Assembly: GCA_964477265.1 (NCBI GenBank)
Contig: CAYZDJ010000001.1
Location: 342,363-406,362, forward strand
Length of the DNA stretch: 64,000 bases
Direction: 5' to 3'
Source of the DNA: CAIVPM01 sp964477265
Lineage (GTDB): Bacteria; Bacteroidota; Bacteroidia; Chitinophagales; Chitinophagaceae
The translations under genes were made by a program, and so were the position numbers. Positions within the stretch are counted from its first letter, which is position 1; every line of letters starts with the position of its first letter. The notes beneath the pieces were generated by a model. It was not told the origin of the DNA. It searched no databases and saw nothing but the letters and a program-made list of their open reading frames with translations. This document shows positions 8,900 through 16,602 of this stretch, in pieces.

Positions 8900-9061
8900 T
8901 TACAAATGTTGAATAGCGTTTTGTTGAGCCTGTGACGAAAGGAAAATGTAATTACAAAGGTTAATGATTAATTTGTCAAGCCCTAATATTGCCCAACCTT
9001 GTGTTGGTAGCTGCTTTATTAAATCATCAATTGCTTCTTGTCGCAAAAAGACTTTAAGCAT
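8900..9061 (-). pseudogene. parE: parE-type toxin remnant
   Basis: Short frame of 53 codons starting MLKVFLRQEAIDDL, which looks like the first strand and helix of a ParE/RelE-fold toxin. It then loses family resemblance and stops at about half normal length. Its ATG overlaps the parD stop in the ATGCTTAA arrangement normal for parDE operons. The assignment rests on that context plus the N-terminal motif. Confidence 0.5.
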
Positions 9062-9294
9062 TTTTTCTTTTTGAAGATTTTAGTTTGGTCAAATGAGCAT
9101 CAAATTAAAGTTCTCAACTCTTGGGCTTTCTAATCCTTTTTGAATTGCATTTCTCAAAGCAATTACTTTCCTCATTTTCCAAAAGTCGAAGCCCTGCTCT
9201 AATTACTTCACTTGCATTTTTATATCGCCCAACTGAAACTGACTACTTACAAGTAGTTAAAATAATCGCCAAGCGATATTTATGTATTTTCCAT
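9054..9294 (-). pseudogene. parD: decayed parD antitoxin gene
   Basis: Pieces of a CopG/Arc-type ParD antitoxin in three frames: ISLGDYFNYL, then GRYKNASEVIRAGLRLLENEE, then KVIALRNAIQKGLESPRVENFN, then FDAHLTKLKSSKRKNA and TAA. Two internal stops and at least two frameshifts separate them. The segment order and the C-terminal LKSSKRK tail match intact chromosomal ParD proteins (about 80 aa). Confidence 0.75.
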
Positions 9295-9375
9295 TTTGAA
9301 ATTTTGTTACAATACCAAAAATCCGTAAGTGTCAAAATGTAATTTCAAAATATTAGAGCGTTTTCGGAAAAATTG

Positions 9376-9400
9376 TTGCCAATGGTTTACGGCTTGGCAA
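9376..9400. repeat. inverted repeat TTGCCAA/TTGGCAA
   Basis: Seven-base arms with an 11-nt loop, directly before the second 57-bp repeat copy. Possibly part of the same element. Confidence 0.4.
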
Positions 9401-9402
9401 GA

Positions 9403-9460
9403 GTTCTACTTTATTTTAATAAAAATTAAATTCTTTTATACAACCTCGATATTAAAGAAT
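9403..9460. repeat. 57-bp dispersed repeat, copy 2
   Basis: Near-identical to 2426-2482, same orientation, and again roughly 10-60 nt before a plus-strand start codon (pgi). Confidence 0.8.
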
Positions 9461-9521
9461 TTACCAAAAACTATTTATAAAAATCAACCTTTAATTTGCA
9501 CAACAGTTTATAAAATAAAAA

Positions 9522-11186
9522 ATGAAAAGTATTAATCCAACTACAACACAAGCTTGGCAGGCATTACAACAATATTACAACACAACCATGCACAGCAGGC
9601 AAATGAAGGAAATGTTTGCAGCCGATGCTGAAAGGTTCACTAAATACATCATACAGTTCCAGGATATTTTGTTTGACTACAGTAAAAATATTGTTGATGA
9701 AAAAACAATGCAATTGTTGTTGCAACTGGCAAATGAATGTGATGTAAAGGCTGCCATAGCTGCACAGTTTAATGGCGATAAAATTAACGTTACCGAAAAC
9801 AGGGCAGTGCTGCATACAGCCCTTCGCAATAAGGGTAGCAATGCAGTTTCTGTAGATGGAAAAGACGTGATGCCTGATATAAAAAAGGTATTGCAGCAAA
9901 TGGGAATTTTTTGCGACAGCATACATAATAAAAAACACTTGGGCTATACTGGCAAACCCATTACAACCATTGTAAACATTGGCATTGGTGGCAGCGACTT
10001 AGGTCCTGTAATGGTTACAGAAGCCCTGAAACCTTATTGGGTAAATGGTATGCAAACCTATTTTGTAAGCAATGTTGATGGAACACATATTGCAGAAACA
10101 TTAAAGAAAATTAATGCAGAAGAAACCTTGTTTTTAATTGCCAGCAAAACCTTTACCACACAAGAAACTATGACCAATGCACACACTGCACGAAGCTGGT
10201 TTTTGGATATAGCAAAAGATGAGGCACACATTGCCAAACACTTTGTAGCATTGAGTACCAACGAAAAGGAAGTAGTAAAATTTGGCATAGCCAAAGAAAA
10301 TATGTTCGAGTTTTGGGATTGGGTGGGTGGCAGGTATTCTTTGTGGAGTGCAATTGGGCTAAGCATTGCATTAACCATAGGCTTTAAAAATTTTGATGAT
10401 TTATTAAATGGTGCATACAATGCAGATGTACATTTTAAGGAAACAGCGGTTGAGAAAAATATACCTGTAACTATGGCTTTGCTGGGCATCTGGTATGTTA
10501 ATTTTTTCAATGCACAAAGCGAAGCTATATTGCCTTACGACCAATACCTGCACAGGTTTGCAGCTTATTTTCAGCAAGGCAATATGGAAAGCAATGGCAA
10601 AACCATTGATAGGAGTGGGGGAGAGGTTAACTATTCAACTGGTCCTGTTATTTGGGGCGAGCCTGGCACAAATGGTCAGCACGCATTTTATCAATTAATA
10701 CACCAGGGCACGCCAATTATCCCATGCGATTTTATTGCTCCTGCTATCTCTCACAATAAAATTGGCGACCATCACCAAAAGTTATTGTCACACTTTTTTG
10801 CACAAACCGAAGCATTGCTTAATGGCAAAACCAAAGAGCAGGTAACTGAAGAATTTGCCAGTGCCGGCAAGGCTTTCAACGAAATTGAACACTTGATTCC
10901 TTATAAAGTGTTTACAGGTAACAAGCCTACCAACTCTTTTTTGGTGCAACAAATTACACCTTACACATTGGGTAGTCTTATTGCCTTTTATGAGCATAAA
11001 ATTTTTGTGCAAGGCGTTATCTGGAATATTTATAGCTACGACCAATGGGGCGTGGAATTAGGTAAGCAACTTGCCAATTCTATTTTACCTGAATTAAAAA
11101 ATAATGATATAGTTTCTTCACATGATAGCAGTACCAATGGCTTGATAAATAAATACAAGGAAATGCGAAGTGAATATTATGATTAA
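9522..11186 (+). CDS. pgi: glucose-6-phosphate isomerase
   Basis: Interconverts glucose-6-phosphate and fructose-6-phosphate in glycolysis and gluconeogenesis. Both family signatures are present: DWVGGRYSLWSAIGL (266-280) and GVIWNIYSYDQWGVELGK near the C-terminus. The sugar-phosphate loop IGIGGSDLGP (153-162), catalytic Glu in NMESNGK (E356) and His in GTNGQHAF (H387) are all intact. 554 aa is the normal length of the large E. coli-like PGI form. Monocistronic; a CACAGA-type palindrome follows the stop codon. Confidence 0.97.
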   Translation: MKSINPTTTQAWQALQQYYNTTMHSRQMKEMFAADAERFTKYIIQFQDILFDYSKNIVDEKTMQLLLQLANECDVKAAIAAQFNGDKINVTENRAVLHTALRNKGSNAVSVDGKDVMPDIKKVLQQMGIFCDSIHNKKHLGYTGKPITTIVNIGIGGSDLGPVMVTEALKPYWVNGMQTYFVSNVDGTHIAETLKKINAEETLFLIASKTFTTQETMTNAHTARSWFLDIAKDEAHIAKHFVALSTNEKEVVKFGIAKENMFEFWDWVGGRYSLWSAIGLSIALTIGFKNFDDLLNGAYNADVHFKETAVEKNIPVTMALLGIWYVNFFNAQSEAILPYDQYLHRFAAYFQQGNMESNGKTIDRSGGEVNYSTGPVIWGEPGTNGQHAFYQLIHQGTPIIPCDFIAPAISHNKIGDHHQKLLSHFFAQTEALLNGKTKEQVTEEFASAGKAFNEIEHLIPYKVFTGNKPTNSFLVQQITPYTLGSLIAFYEHKIFVQGVIWNIYSYDQWGVELGKQLANSILPELKNNDIVSSHDSSTNGLINKYKEMRSEYYD

Positions 11187-11191
11187 TTGTT

Positions 11192-11250
11192 CTCACAGAT
11201 AGCACAGATAACACAGGAAATTTATCTGTTAAATCTGTGTTATCTGTGAG
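11192..11250. repeat. CACAGAT-type palindromic intergenic repeat
   Basis: Two ~25-nt arms, CTCACAGATAGCACAGATAA... and its near-complement ending TTATCTGTGAG, can form a long hairpin. It is the most regular member of a family that recurs near 27420, 35265, 46925, 57175, 59530 and 62755. Confidence 0.7.
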
Positions 11251-11300
11251 CAAATTTGTTTTGATATAAATGTGTTACTCATTGCTACTACCAACTTCCC

Positions 11301-11308
11301 TACATTTG
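11301..11308 (+). promoter_or_regulatory. -7 box (TACATTTG) four bases before start codon
   Basis: Exact TAnnTTTG match followed by TTTT and the ATG at 11313. The transcript would begin at or next to the start codon. No clear -33 TTTG. Confidence 0.5.
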
Positions 11309-11312
11309 TTTT

Positions 11313-12812
11313 ATGAAGAACATTTTACTATTTGGTGCAGGCAAATCGGCAACTGTGTTAATTGATTTTTTAAAGATTGTTGCTGATGAAAAAAACTGGA
11401 ACGTAGTAGTGGCAGATGGTAGCCTGGAAGTTGCCAAATCAAAAACCGGTTTGCACCCAAAGCTTACACCTGTTGAGGTGAACATTGAAAATAAAGATGC
11501 AAGGCAGGTATTGATTCAGCAAAGCGATATTGTAATTTCCTTAATGCCTCCACACCTGCATTACCTTGTGGCATTGGATTGTATTGAGTTTAGCAAAAAC
11601 CTTTTAACTGCAAGCTATATAGATGAGCAAACAAAAGCATTGGCACAACAAGCCAAGGAAAAAGGCATTTTGTTTTTGTATGAAATGGGGCTTGACCCAG
11701 GCATTGACCACATGAGTGCCATGCAGATTATTCACGATATTCATAAGCAAGGGGGTAAAATTACTTCATTTATTTCTCATTGTGGTGGTCTGGTTGCACC
11801 AGAAAGTGATGACAATCCATGGCACTATAAAATAAGCTGGAACCCAAGAAACGTAGTAATGGCAGGCAAGGCAGGTGCTACTTATTTACAAAATGGAAAA
11901 GTGGAAAATATTGGATATGAAAATTTATTCAATTTAGACAATGTAGTTGAAGTAAGCAAAGATGATTTTTTGGCATATTATCCAAACAGGGATTCGCTTG
12001 GATATATTGATACGTATGGATTGCAAGACATTGATACTTTTATAAGGACAACTTTGCGTCACCCTGAATTTTGCTTTGGCTGGAAAAATATTGTTGACCT
12101 GAAGCTAACCAATGAAGATAAAATATATGATACAAATGGGATGACAATACAGCAATTCTTCAAGTTTCATTTAGACAGAAATGGCTTTAGCAATTGGTTT
12201 GATGATATGCTGATGAACAGGTTAAATACTGCAAAAGATACACTTGAAAAGTTAATGCAATTAATGGAAGCCGAGGAGACCGCTATTGAAGAAGGAAGCT
12301 CGCCTGAACAAACGATAATGATGGTTGATGAAACCGGAAAGCTTGATACCATTGACGTTGAGGAAGTAAAAGGCACAGCAGCAGAACAGGTTGCATTGAG
12401 CATGAATGAGGCTAACATAAGTATAAAGCAATTATTTTATCTGGGTATGGATGATGAGGAAACCCAGATAAACCTTGGTATTGCAAGTGCTGCTGACGTG
12501 CTGCAATTTATACTTGAAAAGAAATTGGTTTTAAGTGCCAATGACAAGGATATGATTGTGATGCTGCACGAATTTGAGTATGAAATAAACGGCAATAAAA
12601 AAACACTTAAAAGTTTATTGCGTGTCATTGGGGAAAGCAACACACACACTGCCATGGCAAAAACTGTTGGCTTGCCATTGGGCATTGCAGCAGAATTGAT
12701 ACTCGAAGGAAAGATAAAGGAAACTGGTTTGCACATTCCAATATTGCCAGGTATTTATGAACCAGTGATGGAAGCACTATCTCGACACAACGTCATCTTT
12801 ACTGAGAGTTAA
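11313..12812 (+). CDS. saccharopine dehydrogenase-like oxidoreductase
   Basis: NAD(P)-binding protein of the saccharopine dehydrogenase (Lys9-like) family. It starts with the Rossmann motif LLFGAGKSA (5-13), followed by SDIVISLMPPHLHYLVA, LYEMGLDPGIDHMSAM and SHCGGLVAPES, which are typical of saccharopine reductases. 499 aa; the ~35-residue acidic segment around 330-360 (MEAEETAIEEGSSPEQTIMM) is longer than in most relatives. Probable role in lysine metabolism through the saccharopine route, but the partner lysine-ketoglutarate reductase is not in view. Upstream of pdxJ; the pair could be co-transcribed (35-nt gap made of repeat). Confidence 0.85.
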   Translation: MKNILLFGAGKSATVLIDFLKIVADEKNWNVVVADGSLEVAKSKTGLHPKLTPVEVNIENKDARQVLIQQSDIVISLMPPHLHYLVALDCIEFSKNLLTASYIDEQTKALAQQAKEKGILFLYEMGLDPGIDHMSAMQIIHDIHKQGGKITSFISHCGGLVAPESDDNPWHYKISWNPRNVVMAGKAGATYLQNGKVENIGYENLFNLDNVVEVSKDDFLAYYPNRDSLGYIDTYGLQDIDTFIRTTLRHPEFCFGWKNIVDLKLTNEDKIYDTNGMTIQQFFKFHLDRNGFSNWFDDMLMNRLNTAKDTLEKLMQLMEAEETAIEEGSSPEQTIMMVDETGKLDTIDVEEVKGTAAEQVALSMNEANISIKQLFYLGMDDEETQINLGIASAADVLQFILEKKLVLSANDKDMIVMLHEFEYEINGNKKTLKSLLRVIGESNTHTAMAKTVGLPLGIAAELILEGKIKETGLHIPILPGIYEPVMEALSRHNVIFTES

Positions 12813-12822
12813 AATGATATTT

Positions 12823-12855
12823 TTAATGACAAATGACTTTTTGACCAATGACTAA
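12823..12855. repeat. heptameric repeat overlapping the pdxJ start
   Basis: Imperfect 7-nt units TTAATGA, CAAATGA, CTTTTTGA, CCAATGA. The last unit contains the ATG start codon of pdxJ (12848). Confidence 0.55.
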
Positions 12856-13576
12856 ATTAAGCGTTAATATAAACAAGTTTGCTACACTTCGCAATTCTCG
12901 TGGTGGCAATAATCCCAATGTAACACAAGCTGCAATTGATGCACAGCGTTTTGGTGCAGATGGTATTACTGTGCATCCTCGACCTGATGAAAGGCATATA
13001 AGGTATAATGATGTGAGGGAAATTAAAAAAATAATTACAACAGAATTTAATATTGAAGGCAATTGCACTGAACAAAGCTTTGTTGATTTAGTGCTTGAGG
13101 TAAAACCAGAACAGGTAACACTTGTGCCAGATGCTATTGGTCAATTAACAAGCAACCATGGCTGGAATACGATTGAACATAAAGATTATTTAACCAACAT
13201 TATTAAAGTATTTAAAAATGCCGGAATTCGTGTTTCAATATTTGTTGACCCTATACTTGAAATGGTTGAAAGTGCTGCTGTAACTGGGACAGATAGGATT
13301 GAACTATATACTGAAAGTTATGCAGTTAATCAACAGTCAACAGTCAATAGTCAACAGATGGCGATTTTGAATAAATACATTGCTGCTGCAAATAAAGCAA
13401 AAGAATTGGGTTTAGGTATTAATGCAGGCCACGATTTGGATTTGAAAAACCTTAAATTATTCAAGCAATCTATTCCTTTTTTAGATGAAGTAAGTATTGG
13501 GCATGCTTTGGTTTGTGATGCAATTTACCTGGGCTTTGAAAATACCATACAGATGTATAAAAGGCAGCTAATGTAG
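12848..13576 (+). CDS. pdxJ: pyridoxine 5'-phosphate synthase with internal repeat insertion
   Basis: Final ring-closing step of DXP-dependent vitamin B6 synthesis. TIM-barrel catalytic residues are present: H43 and H50 in TVHPRPDERHI, E70 in IEGN, and H195 in NAGHDLD. 242 aa. Residues 160-170 (VNQQSTVNSQQ) are encoded by a tandem heptamer CAACAGT repeated at 13331-13358 and form a polar insertion between IELYTESYA and the next helix, a place where relatives have a few residues. The frame is kept. The 3' end overlaps folP (convergent) by 9 nt. Confidence 0.93.
   Translation: MTKLSVNINKFATLRNSRGGNNPNVTQAAIDAQRFGADGITVHPRPDERHIRYNDVREIKKIITTEFNIEGNCTEQSFVDLVLEVKPEQVTLVPDAIGQLTSNHGWNTIEHKDYLTNIIKVFKNAGIRVSIFVDPILEMVESAAVTGTDRIELYTESYAVNQQSTVNSQQMAILNKYIAAANKAKELGLGINAGHDLDLKNLKLFKQSIPFLDEVSIGHALVCDAIYLGFENTIQMYKRQLM
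13324..13358. repeat. heptameric repeat inside pdxJ
   Basis: Units AGTTAAT, CAACAGT, CAACAGT, CAATAGT, CAACAGA in frame inside the coding sequence. Confidence 0.8.
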
Positions 13577-14398
13577 ATTTACTGCTTCGCAAAGTTTAAT
13601 TACTTCAATAGCTTCCTTAACATCGTGTACACGTAAAATTGCTGCCCCATTTTGAATGGCAATTGTATTTAAAACTGTAGTTCCATTTAATGCTTCCTGT
13701 GCAGTAATGTCAAGTGTTTTATAAATACTGCTTTTTCGTGAAATGCCTACCAGTAAAGGCTTTTGCAATGATTTGAAGAATGATAGATTTTTAAGCAACT
13801 CAAAATTTTGCTCAATAGTTTTTGCAAAGCCAAAGCCAATATCAAGTATCAAATCTTTAATGCCAAGTTTATCTGTTGCATAAACTTTATCTACAAAGTA
13901 ATCATACACTTCACTGGCAACATTATTATAATTTGTATGTTGTTGCATGGTTTGTGGCGTGCCCTTCATGTGCATACAAACATAAGGTACCTGCAATGCA
14001 GCAATAGTTTCAAACATAGCAATATCAATGCTTCCGCCACTTATATCATTCACTAAACTTGCACCTGCTGCAACACATTCTTTGGCAACGTTGCTATAAA
14101 AAGTATCAATTGAAATATATGTTTCTGGAAATTTTTTATGTATAGTTTCTACAATTGGCAGTACTCTTTTTAATTCTTCATCAGCATTAATCAACTCGCT
14201 GCTTGGTCTTGTACTTTGCCCACCAATATCAATAAAACTAGCACCTTCAACAATCATTTTTTCTGCTGCAAATAAAGCTGAGTCTACATTTTTAATTCTG
14301 CTGTCATCATAAAAGCTGTCAGGCGTTGCATTTAAAATACTCATTACCACAGGGTTTTTAAACAGTATTTCTTTATTATTAAGATTTAGTGTAAACAT
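13568..14398 (-). CDS. folP: dihydropteroate synthase
   Basis: Condenses p-aminobenzoate with the pterin pyrophosphate in folate synthesis; target of sulfonamides. From the ATG at 14398 (MFTLNLNN) it is 276 aa. DHPS signature 1 VMSILNATPDSF (about 18-29), the DIGGQSTRP loop and ISIDTFYSNVA are intact, as is GFGFAKT near 190. The frame stays open a further 130 codons upstream, but that part has no DHPS homology and overlaps the divergent DUF1599 gene, so I reject it. Cytoplasmic. Confidence 0.95.
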   Translation of the reverse strand: MFTLNLNNKEILFKNPVVMSILNATPDSFYDDSRIKNVDSALFAAEKMIVEGASFIDIGGQSTRPSSELINADEELKRVLPIVETIHKKFPETYISIDTFYSNVAKECVAAGASLVNDISGGSIDIAMFETIAALQVPYVCMHMKGTPQTMQQHTNYNNVASEVYDYFVDKVYATDKLGIKDLILDIGFGFAKTIEQNFELLKNLSFFKSLQKPLLVGISRKSSIYKTLDITAQEALNGTTVLNTIAIQNGAAILRVHDVKEAIEVIKLCEAVNLH

Positions 14399-14437
14399 CT
14401 TTTTATTAATTTGCAACTGCAAAATATAAATGCGAAA

Positions 14438-14974
14438 ATGCAACATACCAACGAACAATACGATAAAATAATTGCTGGCTGTAAAAATGTTTTTATAAAA
14501 AAAAATACAGACTATGGCACAGCCTGGCGTGTGCTTAGAACGATAAGCGTGGTTGACCAGATTTTTATTAAGGCATTGCGTATAAGAACTATCCAGGATA
14601 AAAAAACGCAACTTGTTGCAGATGGTATTGCAGATGAATTTAAAGGCATAATAAACTATGGCGTAATTGGATTGATTCAATTGCAACTTAACAACCCACA
14701 AGTGGAAGATTTGCCTATTGATATTGTTGAAAAAAATTATCAGCAGCAAATTGATTTTGCTAAAAAAACAATGCTTGATAAGAACCATGATTATGGCGAA
14801 GCCTGGAGAGATATGAGCCAGGAAAGTTTTGTAGATTTAATATTGGTAAAGCTGCAACGCATAAAACAAATTTTAAGTAATGATGGTAAAACGCTTATTA
14901 GCGAAGGCATTGACGCAAACTATGTTGATATAATTAACTATGCAGTGTTTGCTTTAATACTTAGTGAAAACTAA
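14438..14974 (+). CDS. DUF1599 protein with duplicated domain
   Basis: Two tandem copies of the same ~85-residue unit: KKNTDYGTAWRVLR...IINYGVIGLIQL and DKNHDYGEAWRDM...IINYAVFALIL. Each has the conserved DYG-AW and IINY motifs of DUF1599. I choose the ATG at 14438 (MQHTNEQYD); a start 27 nt upstream is possible. 178 aa. It is divergent from folP with about 40 bp between the starts. DUF1599 has been linked by others to nucleotide-modification contexts, but the chromosomal Bacteroidota version has no known role. Followed by a BT_3928-type DoxX gene, a frequent arrangement in this phylum. Confidence 0.8.
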   Translation: MQHTNEQYDKIIAGCKNVFIKKNTDYGTAWRVLRTISVVDQIFIKALRIRTIQDKKTQLVADGIADEFKGIINYGVIGLIQLQLNNPQVEDLPIDIVEKNYQQQIDFAKKTMLDKNHDYGEAWRDMSQESFVDLILVKLQRIKQILSNDGKTLISEGIDANYVDIINYAVFALILSEN

Positions 14975-14984
14975 GCAAGTCTTT

Positions 14985-15062
14985 AGGTTTTAGTCTTTGA
15001 TCTTTAGACAAAACCTAAAATAGTTTTTACCAAAGACTAATACCCAAATACTAAAGACAAAC
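14985..15062. repeat. palindrome plus heptameric repeat
   Basis: An inverted repeat TAGGTTTT/AAAACCTA enclosing GTCT/AGAC, then 7-nt units CCAAAGA, CTAATAC, CCAAATA, CTAAAGA just before the next gene. Confidence 0.55.
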
Positions 15063-15071
15063 AAAAAAAAT

Positions 15072-16160
15072 ATGAAAATATTAGTAACAATTTGCAGATG
15101 GCTTGTAGGTTTATTATTTATTTTTAGTGGATTGGTAAAAGCTAATGACCCATTGGGCTTAAGCTTTAAAATGCTTGAATTTTTTGAGAAATGGGATATG
15201 CACTTTTTTGATAATTATTCATTGGCATTTGCTATAATAATAAACATTGTTGAAGTTGTTGCTGGGGTTGGAATTATACTGGCATGGAGACCTAAATTTT
15301 TTACATGGCTACTATTGTTGTTAATTATTTTCTTTACTTTTTTAACAAGCTATGTTTTGTTTAGTGGCAAAATACATGCTTGTGGTTGCTTTGGAGATTG
15401 TATTCCTTTAACTCCAATTCAAACCTTTACAAAAGATATTATACTGCTTGTTTTAATATTGATAATTCTGTTAAGTGTAAATAAAATTCAATCGAGTGTA
15501 AGTACTAAAAAAGCCATCACTATATTGGCTGCAACATTTGTATTTGTTAGCTTTGTAGAGTTTTGCGTATTGCATCATTTGCCATTTAAAGATTGTTTGG
15601 CATATAAAAAAGGCAATAACATTATTGAGCAAATGAAGCCACCTGTTGGTAGTGTTAGTGATAGCTTTGCTATATTTTATACTTATAAAAAAGATGGAAA
15701 AACGATAAAAATTAATGCAGAAAAATTTCCTGATGATTTTGATTCTACTTATGTACAAATTGGTGAAGAAGAGAAAGTGCAAATTAGAAAAGGAAATAAC
15801 ACTGCAAAGATTGCTAACTTTAGCTTAACTACTTTAAGTGGAAATGATACAACCCAGGCTATACTTGCTATGCAAGGCAAATATATTTTGGTTTTTGTAA
15901 AAGATTTTTCTACAATGTCAGATAAAACAAAAGTCATTGAACAAATTAATAACTACGCAAAAAGTGGAACTCCTGTATTTGTAGTAACAAATGACAAAGA
16001 AGGAATAGCAGCAAGTGGTGTAAATAATGTTCCCATTTTTACTTGTGATGCCACAGAAATTAAAACTGCAGCTCGTGTAAATCCAACATTTGCACTAATG
16101 CAGGGTGCAACAATAGTAAATAAAGTTGCAGGTGTAGATGCTGATAAGTTGATGAAGTAA
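15072..16160 (+). CDS. BT_3928-type DoxX/MauE membrane protein with thioredoxin-like C-domain
   Basis: Four membrane helices in residues 1-135 of DoxX/MauE type (WLVGLLFIFSGLVKANDP), with the cysteine motif ACGCFGDC (about 102-109) at the membrane edge. A linker and fifth hydrophobic helix (about 143-162) lead into a C-terminal alpha/beta domain (QGKYILVFVKDF...GTPVFVVTNDKEG...NPTFALMQGATIVNKVAG) resembling a thioredoxin fold without the CxxC. By family analogy it may handle disulphide or quinone redox in the envelope; no direct evidence. 362 aa, downstream of DUF1599. Confidence 0.75.
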   Translation: MKILVTICRWLVGLLFIFSGLVKANDPLGLSFKMLEFFEKWDMHFFDNYSLAFAIIINIVEVVAGVGIILAWRPKFFTWLLLLLIIFFTFLTSYVLFSGKIHACGCFGDCIPLTPIQTFTKDIILLVLILIILLSVNKIQSSVSTKKAITILAATFVFVSFVEFCVLHHLPFKDCLAYKKGNNIIEQMKPPVGSVSDSFAIFYTYKKDGKTIKINAEKFPDDFDSTYVQIGEEEKVQIRKGNNTAKIANFSLTTLSGNDTTQAILAMQGKYILVFVKDFSTMSDKTKVIEQINNYAKSGTPVFVVTNDKEGIAASGVNNVPIFTCDATEIKTAARVNPTFALMQGATIVNKVAGVDADKLMK

Positions 16161-16182
16161 ATGCACATGTAATCCACAAATT

Positions 16183-16213
16183 TATCTATAACTAAAAAAA
16201 TAGTTTATGTTTG
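16183..16213 (+). promoter_or_regulatory. blaI promoter
   Basis: Perfect -7 box TATGTTTG at 16206-16213. The -33 region around 16181-16186 is only TTTA-like. Start of transcription would be near 16219, 14 nt before the blaI ATG. Confidence 0.6.
16188..16208. promoter_or_regulatory. BlaI operator candidate O1
   Basis: AACTA (16190-16194), six bases, TAGTT (16201-16205). It lies between the -33 and -7 elements. Confidence 0.6.
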
Positions 16214-16214
16214 C

Positions 16215-16234
16215 ATAACTAAATATTTAGTTAT
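16215..16234. promoter_or_regulatory. BlaI operator candidate O2
   Basis: Perfect 20-bp palindrome ATAACTAAATATTTAGTTAT, again AACTA-N6-TAGTT. It covers the expected transcription start and the first bases of the blaI start codon. Its centre is 27 bp from that of O1. Confidence 0.7.
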
Positions 16235-16595
16235 GGCAAATAAAACACTTACAAAGGCTGAAGAGCAGGTGATGCAAGCCTTATGGAAACTGGAAAAAGC
16301 ATACTTAAAGGATATTCTTGAAAACCTTGCAGAACCAAAGCCACACAGCAATACTATTGCTACCTTACTCAAAATTTTAATAGAAAAAGAATTTGTTGCC
16401 AATGAGGTTCATGGCAGAAACCATTTGTATTATCCATTAGTTTCTAAAGAAGATTATTCTAAAAACTCCATCTCAAATATTGTAGAAAATTATTTTGATG
16501 GCTCATTTGCCAATGCAGTTTCGTTTATGGTTGATAAAAAGAAACTGAAAATAAAAGACATTGAATTGCTATTAAACCAACTAAAATCTAAATAA
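16233..16595 (+). CDS. blaI: BlaI/MecI/CopY-family repressor
   Basis: 120-aa winged-helix repressor: LTKAEEQVMQALWKL (helix 1), KPHSNTIATLLKILIEKEFV (recognition helix region) and EVHGRNHLYYPLVSKEDY (wing). The C-terminal dimerisation region contains FANAVSFMVDKK, near where BlaI proteins are cut when their M56 partner is activated. It binds DNA as a dimer. Two identical half-site pairs AACTA/TAGTT in its own promoter suggest autorepression. The M56-amidase gene follows 7 nt downstream, so the two form one operon. Confidence 0.92.
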   Translation: MANKTLTKAEEQVMQALWKLEKAYLKDILENLAEPKPHSNTIATLLKILIEKEFVANEVHGRNHLYYPLVSKEDYSKNSISNIVENYFDGSFANAVSFMVDKKKLKIKDIELLLNQLKSK

Positions 16596-16602
16596 TATTT
16601 TT

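Noticed and set aside
14399..14788. 130-codon extension of folP
   Set aside because: No DHPS homology, overlaps the divergent DUF1599 gene, and the ATG at 14398 gives the normal family length.
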